The translations under genes and the position numbers were made by a program. This document shows positions 21,965-33,701 of a stretch of 45,000 nucleotides of DNA, piece by piece. The first letter of the stretch is position 1; every line of letters starts with the position of its first letter. The stretch is from Clarireedia homoeocarpa (lineage: Eukaryota; Ascomycota; Leotiomycetes; Helotiales; Rutstroemiaceae), in assembly GCA_001465935.1 (NCBI GenBank), contig LNKV01000098.1, forward strand, positions 1 to 45,000. Direction: 5' to 3'. The notes under the pieces were generated by a model, which had not been told where the DNA came from, did no database searches, and saw only the letters and a list, made by a program, of their open reading frames with translations.

Positions 21965-22170
21965 GCATTAGCTATCGCATTAGCTATCGCATTGGCTATC
22001 GCATTGGCTATGCCCTTCGCTATACCCTTAGCATTAGCTATGCTATGCCATTGGCCATGCCATTCGCTATGCCTTTCGCTATGCCTTTCGCTATGCCTTT
22101 CGCTATGCCTTTCGCCATGCCATTAGCTATACTATTCGCCATGCCATTAGCCATGCCATTAGCTGCTGCT
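21965..22170. repeat. 12-bp minisatellite (GCTATGCCTTTC family)
   Basis: About 16 copies of a 12-bp unit drift from GCTATCGCATTA on the left to GCTATGCCTTTC and GCCATGCCATTA on the right, with one small phase break near 22030. Because 12 is a multiple of three, one frame reads as Ala-Ile-Ala-Leu and another as Ala-Met-Pro-Phe repeats. Neither is part of a convincing gene. Confidence 0.8.
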
Positions 22171-22373
22171 GGCGATTTTTATCCTTAGGCAGCGAACCAC
22201 GTCCCAGGGGGCAACAAAGGCAGGGGTGATTAACGAACGCTGTAAATTTTCACGACTCGCACTCTTAGTCCCTATTCTCTCTCATAACCATGTTAGGTAC
22301 CATATAATGTCTCCATTCCATCACAATTCCTAGCAACCACGCGTAGCCACTTATAGTTCTAACCATGCTCAAC

Positions 22374-24061
22374 CTACTTCTCACGCTGTGCAAATGTCAA
22401 TTTCTGCATAGACGCGGGCTTCACCCCCCTAAGTGAGACACTAGCCCTCACTCTCACTCCGCCGCCAACGTCAAAGTTGTCCTGCAGTGTCATATCCGGC
22501 GCTTTCCGCAGATCCTCAAAGGGTATCTCCACAGCGCCAATCTCTGTCTCTTTATCCATGCATACGATCCGCAATTTTTCAGCTGTTACATCTGCGGTGG
22601 TGACAGGGATACGAAAGTGCTGATCAAACGTCGGATTGTTGATATCTGTACCTGGTGCATCTGTCTTTACGGCCGTCTGGAAACGGTGCTTCCCCCCCCA
22701 CGTCACAACCACACTCGGCTTCAGAGTTTCGCGCTGCCCTTTGATGCCGAAAGCACCCGCGACAAGCACGTTGAGGAGTCCGCACATGAGGTCAACACCA
22801 CCATGATTAGACGCAGAGAAGCTGCTACTGTCCTCACCAGTCAACTGGAAGAACTCGCATGATAGCGCGATTTTACCGCTGCTCTCGGAGCCCTTATACA
22901 GCATTCCGAGCTCTTGCTTACCGCCAGCCAAGAGAATTTCCTTGACAGTGGTGACTGCTTCACCGACCTCATCGTCGGAGTTCACGTCGTGATCTGACAC
23001 CATGACCTTGATACATTGGTCAAAATCAGACACCACAAAATCATGCGTCTCTCCCCACGCCGGATTAACGGTATTATTCTTAGTCGTCGTCCTCCATGCT
23101 GGTTCAGCACCAACTTTAATCTCAGCATAGCAATCTGGACTCGCCCCCGTCAACTTAGAAAACAGCTTCTTCGTCTTGGATTGTGACTCCTCGGCAAAAC
23201 CCCATGCCTTTTCTGCGGTGATTCTAATTATGCCTAGTGGCTGATGGTACGTCTTAAAATAATCGTTACTTGCGTCGAGTTTGACCAATATACGGTTTGG
23301 CAGGACAACCACGCTGTTAATGATACCAATCAGCACCTTGCGAACGGCTTCATCGATGAGGGAGAAGTCAGCGACGTTGGCGGCGCCGGTGAAGTCTAGT
23401 TCGAGCTTGGGCGGGTTTATGAAGGAGATTTGGACAGCGCCGATCTGAGCGGAGATTTAGTACCAAAAAGCTAGAGTGTTCGGCTTGGTGCGCTTTAATT
23501 TGCGACTTACTAATGGAATGACATTCGTAAGAGGACATAGCAGAATGGAAAGTCTGCCGTTTAGTCTAATTTCTTTGACTCCCTGTCGAACGATGAGCCA
23601 ATGTATCTAGCCTGTGAAGTTGACATCGGTGACTTGTAAAACCTACAACTTCAGGCGTCATGTTTCCGTCTAGCTTAATATCACACTGCCCATCCCAATC
23701 CACATTCAAGTCAAGCTTGATACCATCGTGAGGAGTTTTTGTGACCTTGACATTCGAAAACACGATTGGTGTAGCGCCGAGCTCGATCTTGGTGAAATGC
23801 AAAGTCGCCAGCGGACCAGGGAGCATAGTCTTGAACATAGGCTCAACGATGTCCTTGGCCATTGTGCTGCCGGCAACTTCGATGTTAGGCCATAGCTGGG
23901 CGACGATATCGTTCAGGAAGCCTATTCAATTATATAGTGAGCCACTCTTCATGGCTTAATTTTCTAGCAAAACAGTAGATGTTATGATTTGGAGCCACTG
24001 TCCACATACCAGCAGACTCTCCGTCCCCTTCGGCCGTCAGTTTTTCGATGAGTGTTGACAT
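22374..24061 (-). CDS. SMP and double C2 domain protein (tricalbin/extended synaptotagmin-like)
   Basis: Lipid-transfer or membrane-tethering protein. Exons 24061-24010, 23921-23647, 23582-23511 and 23444-22374 give 489 residues. An SMP-type lipid-binding domain occupies about 20-190 (MFKTMLPGPLATLHFTKIELG, then INPPKLELDFTGAANV and LPNRILVKLD). C2A (about 200-320) begins LGIIRITAEKAWG and carries acidic loops in VSDHDVNSDDEVGE suited to calcium. C2B (about 350-465) is more divergent. No N-terminal membrane hairpin is visible, unlike yeast tricalbins, so it may be soluble or recruited by its C2 domains to endoplasmic reticulum contact sites. All junctions are canonical and in phase. Confidence 0.85.
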
Positions 24062-25190
24062 CTTGGCGCAAGAGTGCTTAACGAGCTACCAGGTTTAGCT
24101 TTCAAGAACAAAGTCAAGGCGATGATTGAATTTGGAAGCTCCTTGAGGTCATGAACTGAGGTGCTTTGTCAACGAGATTCAAGATATTGGGTCATTATGT
24201 AGTGGGGCAGAAGTTAATGTTGTCATTTCAAACCCGATTCCTGGCTAGTGTATAGCTAAAGCAGAGTAAACGTGATCGTCGTCTGGCCACGTCGTGTGGG
24301 CGTGGCAGATCCAATCGGAAATAAGTCACGCCGATCGCCGGGACTATAATCACAATTGATTTGTTCAATTTAACCTTAATGCCTGTCTCGCAGAGGTGGG
24401 GATTAAATGTTACACCAAAACACCCCTTCGTTTTATATTACCCTTCAATCCACAACTCCTTCAGTAATAAATATAAAAATCAATTTTGTACACGAAAAAT
24501 ATAGACTTAATTATTCTGAACGTTTCTGAAAAAAAATTCTTTCGACGGTTTGTTGTAGAGTAATTGAAGGAATAAACATGAAGAATTTCAAAGCCTGAAA
24601 AGTCACTATAATCACCCTAACTCATTGTACTCTATAAATTGTTTTGGGGTAACATTTAAACTCCACATCATGAGCCAGCCTTGTGTCACCCTATAACTCT
24701 ATACAGCGGCCCGTGGCTGGATCCTCCCCTCCTGCTTATGAAAATAAAATTGTTCGGCGAGCTCCACCGAATAACGTTTATTTACGGGGACGGGGGAAGT
24801 ACTGTAATATATGACTTGCTCGTATCGTTTCACTCGCCCTTGTATCCCCTGTCATACTTCGTAAGCTGAGATGGTATGTCGAGGGTTTGCAGCTGGGATA
24901 GAGAGGAGACACTTTTTATAGGCTAATACTTATTTGTGGACAAGGCCTGTCGGATCACACTGTAAGCGCCAGCCTCGTACATAAGAATCACAGTTCCGCG
25001 TTTCGAAAATCTGAAAAACTAGACATCCGAACCGAATTCCTGATGTTGCTCGGAGCTCAATCCATTACTTGTGAAACCTCATTGAACCAAGCGGAATCAT
25101 ATTTTACCACGACGCCCGTTGAAGCCACAGAGATCTAGTAAAAGAACATACGAACCTACAATATAATCGATATCAACGTATTCAATAACT
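24062..25190. other. Intergenic, nothing firm
   Basis: About 1.1 kb of AT-rich spacer between divergently oriented genes; no gene, repeat or RNA seen. Confidence 0.55.
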
Positions 25191-26003
25191 ATGGTTGACG
25201 TTGCCTCAATTATCATCGCTGTCGTTTCCCTTGCTGGGTCTCTCGTGGCAGCCCTCTTCACAGGATGGATCTCATACTATCTGGACCAAGCCAAACAACG
25301 GAAAGCCACTACTGCTCTCATACGAAAATATCGAGATCCTTTGACCCTCGCTGCATATGACCTTCAATCTCGGATATGGGGTCTTCTAAGTAACCTGCTG
25401 GATTACGTTGAGGATGAGGAGAAGAAAGAAAATATATATACTTATACTGCTTTTTTGATTGGGCAATATCTTTCATGGACATTTATTTTACGTCGGCAAG
25501 CACAATTCTTGCGGTTTTCGACGGAGAAGACAAATAAGGAACTTAACCAGATCCTAGACGGTATCAAAGATGAGTTCAGCAAGGACAGGAGTCACAACAA
25601 CCCTTCGGGCGAGAATGATCCATTGATGCTGTGGCGTGGACAGCAGATGGCTATCGGAGAATTGATGACTCTTCAAGAAGAGGGAGGTCAGCTCTATTGT
25701 ATAGGATTTGCAGCATTTTCAGAAAGGTACCACAAAGATCACGAATTCAGCAAGTGGTTTCAACCCGTCAAGGAGGGCATCGACCAACTTGTAACCGCTC
25801 GTCGAAAAGAGAATCATCTTGTGACTTTCAGATTGCGGCGATTACAACATCTGTTGATTGATTTGGTTCTTCTTCTGGATCCCCATCGTTTGACTATTGC
25901 GGAGAATGCAAAAGTTAAAGTGGATCCTGCTGCGGATATGTGTATATGCAAAAATTGTCCTGGGGTCGGTGAGGCGCCCCCGATGGAGAGGCTGACAGTT
26001 TAA
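25191..26003 (+). CDS. Membrane-anchored protein of unknown function
   Basis: Single-exon protein of 270 residues. An N-terminal hydrophobic helix (about 5-28, IIIAVVSLAGSLVAALFTGW) is followed by a basic stretch, which suggests a single-pass anchor with a cytosolic body. The rest is predicted helical and includes HEFSKWFQPVKEGIDQL and a leucine-rich helix LRRLQHLLIDLVLLLDPH. A CICKNCPG cluster lies near the C-terminus. It resembles conserved hypothetical proteins common in filamentous fungi, but I cannot name a family. Clean ATG, full-length frame and strong codon bias support a real gene. Confidence 0.7.
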   Translation: MVDVASIIIAVVSLAGSLVAALFTGWISYYLDQAKQRKATTALIRKYRDPLTLAAYDLQSRIWGLLSNLLDYVEDEEKKENIYTYTAFLIGQYLSWTFILRRQAQFLRFSTEKTNKELNQILDGIKDEFSKDRSHNNPSGENDPLMLWRGQQMAIGELMTLQEEGGQLYCIGFAAFSERYHKDHEFSKWFQPVKEGIDQLVTARRKENHLVTFRLRRLQHLLIDLVLLLDPHRLTIAENAKVKVDPAADMCICKNCPGVGEAPPMERLTV

Positions 26004-26251
26004 TGGGGGTGGGGCTATGATGGTGATCGAAGTCTCTTCGAAAGTCGTTACAGAGTTTTCATTGTTATATCAAGGGAATAGGACTAGTAGTTATTCGGAC
26101 CTACATTGAATGCAACAGAGGGAGGACAGTGGTTAGTGTTCAAGATATGCTATTCGAAGCAGTCATCGTGTTATCTTAATATTTGTCGTATTTCTTTTAT
26201 TGATGGAAAATAAAATTCTTATAACAGATTATTTGCTCCTCAACTCGATTC

Positions 26252-27065
26252 TTACACTTTGTCTCCGCTTAAACCAACCCAACTTTGCTGGCTTTGTAAA
26301 CCTCCGATGTACGCTTTCCCCATGGCTAGTGTCGAACCACCTCTATACATATGAGCCATTACCTTTCCGAGTACCTCTGCATATGATACAAGCCCGAGCT
26401 CCATTGCATCTTGGACCATGTCTAATGTGTCGTGCTGTTTGAGCGCCCTTTTGTATCTTGCTTTCAAGAGAGGGTCTCGAGGCTTGCGGATATGAATTTC
26501 GTATTTCAAGAGCTCGGATTTATCGTATTGGGTTCTAAGACCGATAGGATGTCCGACGCTATTCACGGTGTAATCGGCGGTGTCGCGAGAGAATGTGATA
26601 TATTTGACTTTGTGCTCTGCTGATGGAGACTCTAGATTTGTAGGCTCGGATCTTTTTGACATCAAGTTGAAATCCTCAGGTTCTTTCCCAGCGCTCTTCA
26701 ACAACTTTTCGATGATATCATCATTCTCTGCTTCCCAATCAGTGATTGATATATCGGTATAACAGAATGAAGCATACTGTAGATGATTATACCATCATGA
26801 AAGCGCGAATTCTCTGAATAGCTGATCAGGAAAACAACGTCTATGAAGCCGATAAGCCGGATTCTTCCAGACCAGCGTTTCCCATTGACTCGAATTTCCC
26901 AGGGATGAATATCACTGTTGCATTGCCTCGGAGTCAGATGATGCTTGATTTATCTGTTTTATACTCAAATTTGGATTCCTTTAAAATAACATACCAATCG
27001 CATTGCAACTTTTTGTCTTCGACCGACCGTCCAAAGATTTGGAGAACTCGATGATAGGATGCCAT
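26252..27065 (-). CDS. Hypothetical fungal protein, three-exon model
   Basis: Exons 27065-26995, 26914-26839 and 26776-26252 give 223 residues beginning MASYHRVLQIFGRSVEDKK. The first junction is canonical (GTATGT to ACAG). The second donor is a weak GTTGTT, but it keeps frame and joins LIGFID to YASFCYTDISITDWE. The C-terminal half is rich in charged residues and helix formers (KARYKRALKQHDTLDMVQDAMELGLVS). No domain is recognised. Only exon 3 is well supported; the upstream structure is a best guess. Confidence 0.45.
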
Positions 27066-28081
27066 GTTGATTCAGTACGAAGTCCTCGGGAGAGAGAAAG
27101 TTTGAAGTTCTTTCTGTCTTATGGTGCCTTTGAAGGTCCGGTAAAAGTTTGACTCTCAGATACGACTCTCGATACGAAGATGTAACGTACCTCGCAGATC
27201 TTGAACTCAGTGAGAGCATGTCTGTGCATGAATGAAAACTTTGAAAAGCAATGTGATAAGTTAATGTTCTCTATATGGCTGTCCGAATCCTTGATCTTCG
27301 TAACACAAATTAAATGCATGTTACCTGCAGATCCTTTCTGCTTTAATAGCTCCTGTGTATTTGCAGATATAATCACCACTGTAGCTAGCTAATGGGATTT
27401 ATTTTTTTGTGAATGGTTGGCTAGATTTTCTTTTTTATAGATAGTTGGGTAGGATTTCCTTTTTATCAATTATTGGCTAGCATTTCTTTTCTTATATATG
27501 GCTAGCTGAAAAGCTGCCGGACGATTACTATATCCCCACAAGGGGCGGGCTGAAGCCATCTAATCAACCTCTCAGAGTGGTGGTTTCGGATATTTACAGC
27601 TACCAACATGATATGTGGCTGGCTGATAAGCTTTGATCTTTCCCCAGATTGTCGCTACTAGTGTCTGGTCTAGCGATAAGTAAATGTAACCCTAGTCCGG
27701 ATCGCTCTGTATTCTTCGTTTTAACCAATGTAGCAGGGTGGCATTATAATCTCAAGAAACGAAGATAGCATATACGATTCTATTAGTTAACAGAGAGAAT
27801 TTTGCATAATTAGAGAAGCTGAAGCGTAATATCCAATAGTAGGCGAAGATTCTGAAAAGACTGATAAAGATTACAAGGTACACTTCTGTACCTCGTTGGA
27901 TTCTTATGCTATCTCCCTTTGACTATTGGTTCTGCAGCTTTATGTGTGTAAGATAAAGACTGCTGTAAGTTCTTATTTAGATTTTCAAATTTTATTCTTT
28001 CCACAAATTGTAACCTATTCGTCAATCGAACTTCGCTCCAATATTTTCCCTCTCCCAAGAACAAGCAAGTTACACGAAAAT
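27066..28081. other. Intergenic with short tandem repeat
   Basis: Promoter region between divergent genes. At 27416-27508 a 29-bp unit (TTGGCTAGATTTTCTTTTTT and variants) is repeated about three times with drift. No further gene is supported. Confidence 0.5.
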
Positions 28082-31000
28082 ATGTCACAGGCCGACCAAA
28101 ATGAAATCTTAAGCCTCGGGAGGAAGATATTTGAGACAACGGGGACTAGCTTTCCTTCCGAGAAGTCGATCATAACACAGCTTGCTAGTAGCGCAGGTGT
28201 TGGGTATAATGTGGCCCGGGACGCTTATGTCAAAACCGTTCTAGATCCACTTATACAAGAGAAAGTTCGGAAATCTATGAATTGGTTGATTGGCGACAAA
28301 TTCCTCCCTAACTTCGATCATCACGACACTCAAAATCCAGATCTCGACGATGTGGTTGAAGCATTTGACCCCTCGTCAATCAACGCTGATGGCATTCAGA
28401 TTCCCAAGCGAATGTTCAACATAGACACTGGCAATTTGGAGGATTGGCCGTCTGGACAGTATGTCATCCTGTCTCACAGCTGGAAAGGACAAGAGATCAG
28501 CTTCCCGTTCATCTGTAAGGTGAAAGAAGACCAGAAGAAACGGGAAATCTACGAAATGATTCAGGACGATCCCGATGAGGAGGTTAGGAGGTTTGCAAGA
28601 CTTCAAGCTAAGAATTTCCAGCACTTGGAAGCTGAAAAAAGCGACGTTGAATTACTCAGTGCTCAGTGTACCTACGACATAAAGGCACAAGACAAGAAGA
28701 TCACCACAATCCTTAGTCGCTCTAGTATGACATCTAACACACGTGAGCTTCTTGGTCACCTGGCTGAATTTAAAGAAGCAACTTGGGAAGCAAATAATGC
28801 TCGAACTTCTCGTGATGCCAAAAGAAAGGAGCTGGACCAGAGAAAGATGGCAGACGAGGTTTTGGAGAAGGTCAAAAAAGATGCCGGGGTCGATGATTCG
28901 GGAATGACAGATGATTTGGATGACAAGGAAGATAGCGGAGGGTCAACCCAGGTGAAGGGAGAGTTTTTGAAAGCCAAAGCACAGTTACAAGAAGCTGAGG
29001 CACTGTTGCAAAAAGCCGAAGAACGACTAAAGGATGCAACAGAAAGATGGGGGATCATGAACCAGAATCATGACCTACACTCCGCACTTGAGGACTTGCT
29101 GCCAATCTTGGAAAGAAAGAAGTCCATGAACAAAATCGAAGGTTCTATCCGTGAAGCGAAAAGGATCTTAGATTCAGGGCTTTTCCCATCTACTAGTAAA
29201 AGGCGTTATTTGTGGAACGATACTTGCTGCATCAACAAAGGCGATGCAAACGAACTCAGCGACTCTCTGGCGAGAATGGGAGAGTGGTACAACAACGCCG
29301 ATTTTTGTTTGGTCCATCTAGATACTCCTTCTGCCACAGAATGGGTCTCGACTTGGGATCATTTGGAGAAGCCCGGCGAGCTGCCAAATTTCCAAACTTT
29401 CGATGAAGTCTCGGGACCAAAGTGGTCTACGCGAGGTTGGACTTTGCAGGAACTTGTTTTAAGCAAGATGACATTCTATGTTAATTCAGCATGGAAACCT
29501 TTGACTCGACCTGCAGAAGGCCTGGGCCCCTATTACTATCATTATTCCTACCTTGATCAGCATATTCTAGACAGAGATATTTCAGATGTACCACAAGAAG
29601 CAAAATTCTTTCTGCAGGACATGGCAAGGCTACGAGAACTAATGGACAGCGAAGAAAAGGTACGTTCTCAATGAGTTGGTCACTCTATTTCATGTATTCA
29701 TTTCCCTTTCAATCATTCAGATATTCACTGGCAAAATGACTGACCACGAGCTAGATTGAATACATCAGCTATCCAAAATCCTCTGATAAATCGCAAAGAT
29801 TAATTGGCCTTCTCGAATTTCTTGGGGTACATTTTCCAGGAAACATGGACGACGACAACTCTGGTGCTTATATTCGAAACACGATTTCTCTCGCAGCCCA
29901 TAAGATTGAGTCCCGCCTTAGCAAAGACCCTCCCGCAGAGCAGAAGCTCAAGTCTTTATTTGTAGCCTTGGGTTTTGATACAAAGTCGATCAAACGACAA
30001 GCCAGAATCTTAATTAAGCTTTTAATAAGAGCATTGATCGAAGATTGCAAAGGTACTATCGAAAAAGACCGGAAGCAAGTGTCCAAGTTTTCCAACCATG
30101 TCCCTCCGTCTGAATGCTGTCGCGGATTGGGCAGATCCAGAAGTCCTGCCCAACAAATCTTGGCATTGGCATCTTACAGAGAATGTACAGTTCCGATAGA
30201 TAGAGTATATTCTCTGATGGGAGTCCTTGGTGTAAAGTTCCCGGCTTTTCATGCAGAAGGCCCAACTAAAGCCATTTGCCGCTTGCTCGATGAGGTAGTC
30301 ATTACTACGAATGACGTTTCAATTTTCAACTGGACTGGCAAAGACATGGGCAGTCCAATCCGGGGTCGATCCTTGTATCCTTCAAACTTGGCGGCGTTCA
30401 ATCCAGAAAGAACTGAGAGCTATTTTACTGCAAAAAGAAACGACATATTAGCGAAGGCTTCCAAGAATAAAAGAAATGGTCTCCAACACACAGCATCACG
30501 TCTCACCTTGTTGTTGCAGCGAACAGCTGGTTTTGTAAAAAACAAAACGTATACGGATTTGCCGATTGATTTAATAAAAACCATTCTCGAATTCATTAGA
30601 AAAACTACTTTGGAGCATCTCGAGCCTCAGCTTGGAAATCTTGGAAAGCTGTTGGTGTATCTCGAAAATCATACAGCATTCGAGGAAAAGTACAACCCGG
30701 CGACCCATCGAAGTACCAATGGCGAAAGCACTCAGAGTGCGGTAGATAAGAGCAGTAAAGTGCAGAGCGGCAATGGTGCTTCTCTTTTGGGACTCAAAAC
30801 ACCAAAAATCCCACAACTTTCTACATCGAAGCTCAAATTCAAAGGTAAGGGATTTCAAGGCCTTTACGGAAAGAAGGAAGCCGCCGAGGAGACTGAGTCA
30901 CCGAAAGAAAATTCTGCACCAACAGAAATATCAGGTGACCCTACTCCGGCAAAAGAAGTAACCAAAACCTTGGTCGTTGCTCTTGGGGACTGGATTTCTA

Positions 31001-32229
31001 AGGGAGATATATCGAATATCCCGGACGAATTTAAAGATATCTTCGATAATCTTGAGACTCCAAATATGGATGTCAAACGACATGAACCGGAGACAACTCA
31101 TGGAGAGCCTGTCAGCCAACCTGTCAGCCAAAGCATGATCTGTCCAAATCCAATAATGGTTACCACATCTGGCATCGAGGGCGTCTTCGACATTCAAAGA
31201 GTGATAATCACCATGCAAAACCCTGAAGGTCTTCGCTATCAAACACAAAATGCTGCGAGCGACAGCCAGAAGATCAGCGGACTGTGTACCATTAGTACTG
31301 CGCTCTCGAAGATCACGGTGGATTTTACTTGTGCCGCTGGTGTACTGAAGAAACAGTTAGATGTGTGTGACGTTGTCCACAGGGCTTTATCTGACGGCGA
31401 TTCGAAGAAGGTGGAGAGCCTCACTAAAACCCGGCCACCTCTTATCCCGGGAAAAGACCATGAAAGCTACTACAGTAAAGTCGCCTCTCTGTCTCCTAGC
31501 TTTATGCGACAAGGATCCCAAGCAAGTGGGATCACAGAGAATTTTGACCAAGAAACAAAAGATGATCAAAACGAAGAGACTGAAACTGAGTCCAGTCATA
31601 AGACGGAAAAAAGCCTACGCTTCGTTCAAGAAACTAACCTTAACCTCATTGTCGGTGAATGGGTACTGGCAAGATTCACGGGTGTGGAAGGAGCAAATTG
31701 GTTCCTTTGCCAGTTCGAACTAGGCTCCACACACAGTTATTATGGACGAAGAATTGCTACTGACACCATTGACTTCAAAAAAGTACTACCCGAATCCGGG
31801 CTTGTCGAACACTGGGAAAGTTACATGCATAACAAAAAAACAGAGCTGTGCAAAGTTGTGGATCTACTTATCCAGGGACGAAGTGCTCGAAAATATACAG
31901 ACAAAGTCGCTGGCCGGGAGAAAGAAAACGACCAAGACGTCGCACGGATGCCAACTGAGCTCGATCAAGATTCCGACGATGAAGATAGGGATGCACCAGA
32001 AAAGCTGATGAACTTTATCATCAAAACGAGCCAACAAAAAATGGTCGCTAGTGGTAAAATTTTTGAGGATTTGGCCGACAAGTGGGGGGAGAGATGGGAG
32101 GGACAGTTGGATGACATTGTAATTCAGCAGGTACCGAAGCCGTTGAGAGCTGCAATTATGAATCTGAACGAAAACGAGGAGTTGTTGCCTGTAATGTTTA
32201 CAAGTGGTATTCAAGTACATATGTTCTAA
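28082..32229 (+). CDS. Large HET-domain protein with coiled-coil insertion
   Basis: Heterokaryon-incompatibility-type protein of 1350 residues in two exons, 28082-29659 and 29755-32229. HET motifs are present but far apart: LSHSW at 130-134, LWNDTCCINKG from about 377, then ARMGEWYNNADFCLVHLD and KWSTRGWTLQELVLS. Between the first two lies an insertion of about 240 residues with a charged heptad-like coiled coil (about 225-360, AKAQLQEAEALLQKAEERL). The second exon opens with SDKSQRLIGLLEFLGVHFPG and has AYREC then VDRVYSLMGVLGVKFP, the usual post-HET element, and then an approximately 600-residue low-similarity tail rich in Lys, Glu and Ser. HET proteins trigger self/non-self recognition death in fungi; the partner is unknown. 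The ATG at 28082 is chosen because the upstream in-frame sequence looks untranslated. Confidence 0.8.
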
Positions 32230-32533
32230 GTTGACAAAATAGAAATTTTGAAATAAAGAGATATTTCGCGAAGTCAATGATATGATTCCTCGGGTAAGGT
32301 GTGAAAATCCAAAAGTAACCCCACTTCTAAAGAAGTGACAATTACGGCTTATATTTGGTTTCACATAAGAGATTCAGTAGCTGAATAATGAGCGAGACAT
32401 CGATGGACTCAGCTCCACCGAGCTTCGTCTTCAGACAAGCGGGGCAGACCTTGGTTTCGCGGACTTTCATCGTCGCCCTTCGCGCGCGTACTCTTGGGGC
32501 CTTGGAGTACCGGCTGTCTAAGATCCGAATGCG
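32230..32533. other. Spacer downstream of the HET gene
   Basis: A GC-richer patch at about 32390-32530 interrupts otherwise AT-rich sequence and ends exactly where the repeat at 32534 begins. It has an open frame on each strand but no recognisable product, and may be a displaced gene or retroelement fragment. Confidence 0.4.
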
Positions 32534-32600
32534 ATCTGGAACCTCCTATACGCCTTCGTTTACCATATGCATATAGGAACCTCATATGCATATAGGAGGA
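32534..32600. mobile_element. Short relative of the 19074 MITE
   Basis: ATCTGGAACCTCCTATA at 32534 matches the terminal repeat of the 705-bp element (in its right-end form), and TATAGGAGG at 32591-32599 is its inverted partner. Two copies of CATATGCATATAGGA lie between. It is either a minimal internally deleted copy or a solo end. Confidence 0.55.
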
Positions 32601-32843
32601 CATGCAGCTCGAACCCAATATGGAGACTTCGCAGACTACTATCACCGATTTAACCATGAAGATGCCTGTATTCATTGCTCCTGCGGGAAGAGAAAATCAC
32701 CACTTAACTTCTATTTCTGTAAGGTAGGCAATGCTCAGAAGACCCTCTGCAAACCCCTATCAGAAGCGATACCTTGGATACTTGGCACCATGGAAGGAAC
32801 CACTAAGCTAGCAAAATGGCTCTCGGCTATAAAGTTCTACTAG
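32601..32843 (+). pseudogene. 3' remnant of a LINE-type (non-LTR) retrotransposon ORF2
   Basis: The frame reads ART then QYGDFADYYHRFNHEDA, a CSCGKRKSP zinc-knuckle-like segment and IPWILGTMEGTTKLAKWLS to a stop. This is the recognisable C-terminal tail of fungal Tad-like LINE reverse transcriptase polyproteins (GDFxxYHxRFNH, then CxCG...HFxxC, then LGTxEG...LAxWL). Everything upstream, including the reverse transcriptase, is missing. The left break coincides with the short MITE-like repeat. The identification is by pattern recall and was not searched. Confidence 0.6.
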
Positions 32844-32904
32844 GAGATCTGCCCGCGGTACCCACTGACTGCAAACGACCCATATTAACGGCTTCATTGC
32901 TGCA

Positions 32905-33000
32905 AGTTCTCTTTTTCCTTTTTCCGCTTCTTTTTCCTTTTTCCGCTTCTTTTTCCTTTTCCGTTTCTTTTCTTTTTTTCGTTTCTTTTTTCTTTTTCAA
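32905..33000. repeat. Polypyrimidine tract with internal repeat
   Basis: Nearly pure C/T tract on the plus strand built from CGCTTCTTTTTCCTTTTTC-like units, decaying rightward. It lies just after the LINE remnant and could be expanded slippage sequence or part of the old element's 3' end. Confidence 0.6.
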
Positions 33001-33569
33001 AACTTGTTGAATTATAGCAGAGGTTCTCGGGGCTAGAAGGGATCATAGGGAGGGGGATCCATCTGCATTGTGGAGGGCAGTAAACTTTCTTTCTGAGGGA
33101 TTAAATCGAAGAGCGACGGCAATCATGTAAACCCTGCTGAAGCCTAGAAACGCACCTGTAAAGCTAGGTTAGTCTAGTTGAAAACCCAGGGGCCGTAAGG
33201 TCACCTGCCTTCACTCGGACCGCGGACGGAAAATAGAAACATACACACAGAGTAGTCAAATAGGTGCATATAGCCTATATACAAAGATTTTCGAGAAGCG
33301 ACTATATCCAATTAATTGCATTAATGAGAAAAGATTAAGATAAATTGATTCGTTGAAGTTCTTATGTTGTACTCAAGAACCCCTCTTCGTGACTCGCTAA
33401 GTAAAGTCAATATATGTTTACTACCTCTGAGTAGCTATTAAATATATCACGTGAGTGAATAGTTGGGCATGAAAATGACAGTTGATTGACCTCTTCTAAC
33501 TGAGTATCTGAGCATCTAAGCTACTAATTATCTCCATATCTGAGTTCGGGATACTCCATCGGTGAAGAG
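33001..33569. other. Intergenic, nothing firm
   Basis: Mixed-composition spacer, possibly 3' untranslated sequence of the LINE remnant up to about 33240, then AT-rich. No gene seen. Confidence 0.45.
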
Positions 33570-33671
33570 GTACACAACTCATATACTCAGTACACGACTC
33601 ATATACTCAGTACACAACTCATTTACTCAGTACACGACTCAAACTTAGTACAGTACACAACTCATATGCTA
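33570..33671. repeat. 20-bp tandem repeat, about five units
   Basis: Units GTACACAACTCATATACTCA and GTACACGACTCATATACTCA alternate (A or G at position 7), with the last units diverging. It lies immediately left of two inverted-repeat elements. Confidence 0.75.
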
Positions 33672-33701
33672 AGTGATCCGGTAATATACGAGTAAGGCAG
33701 T

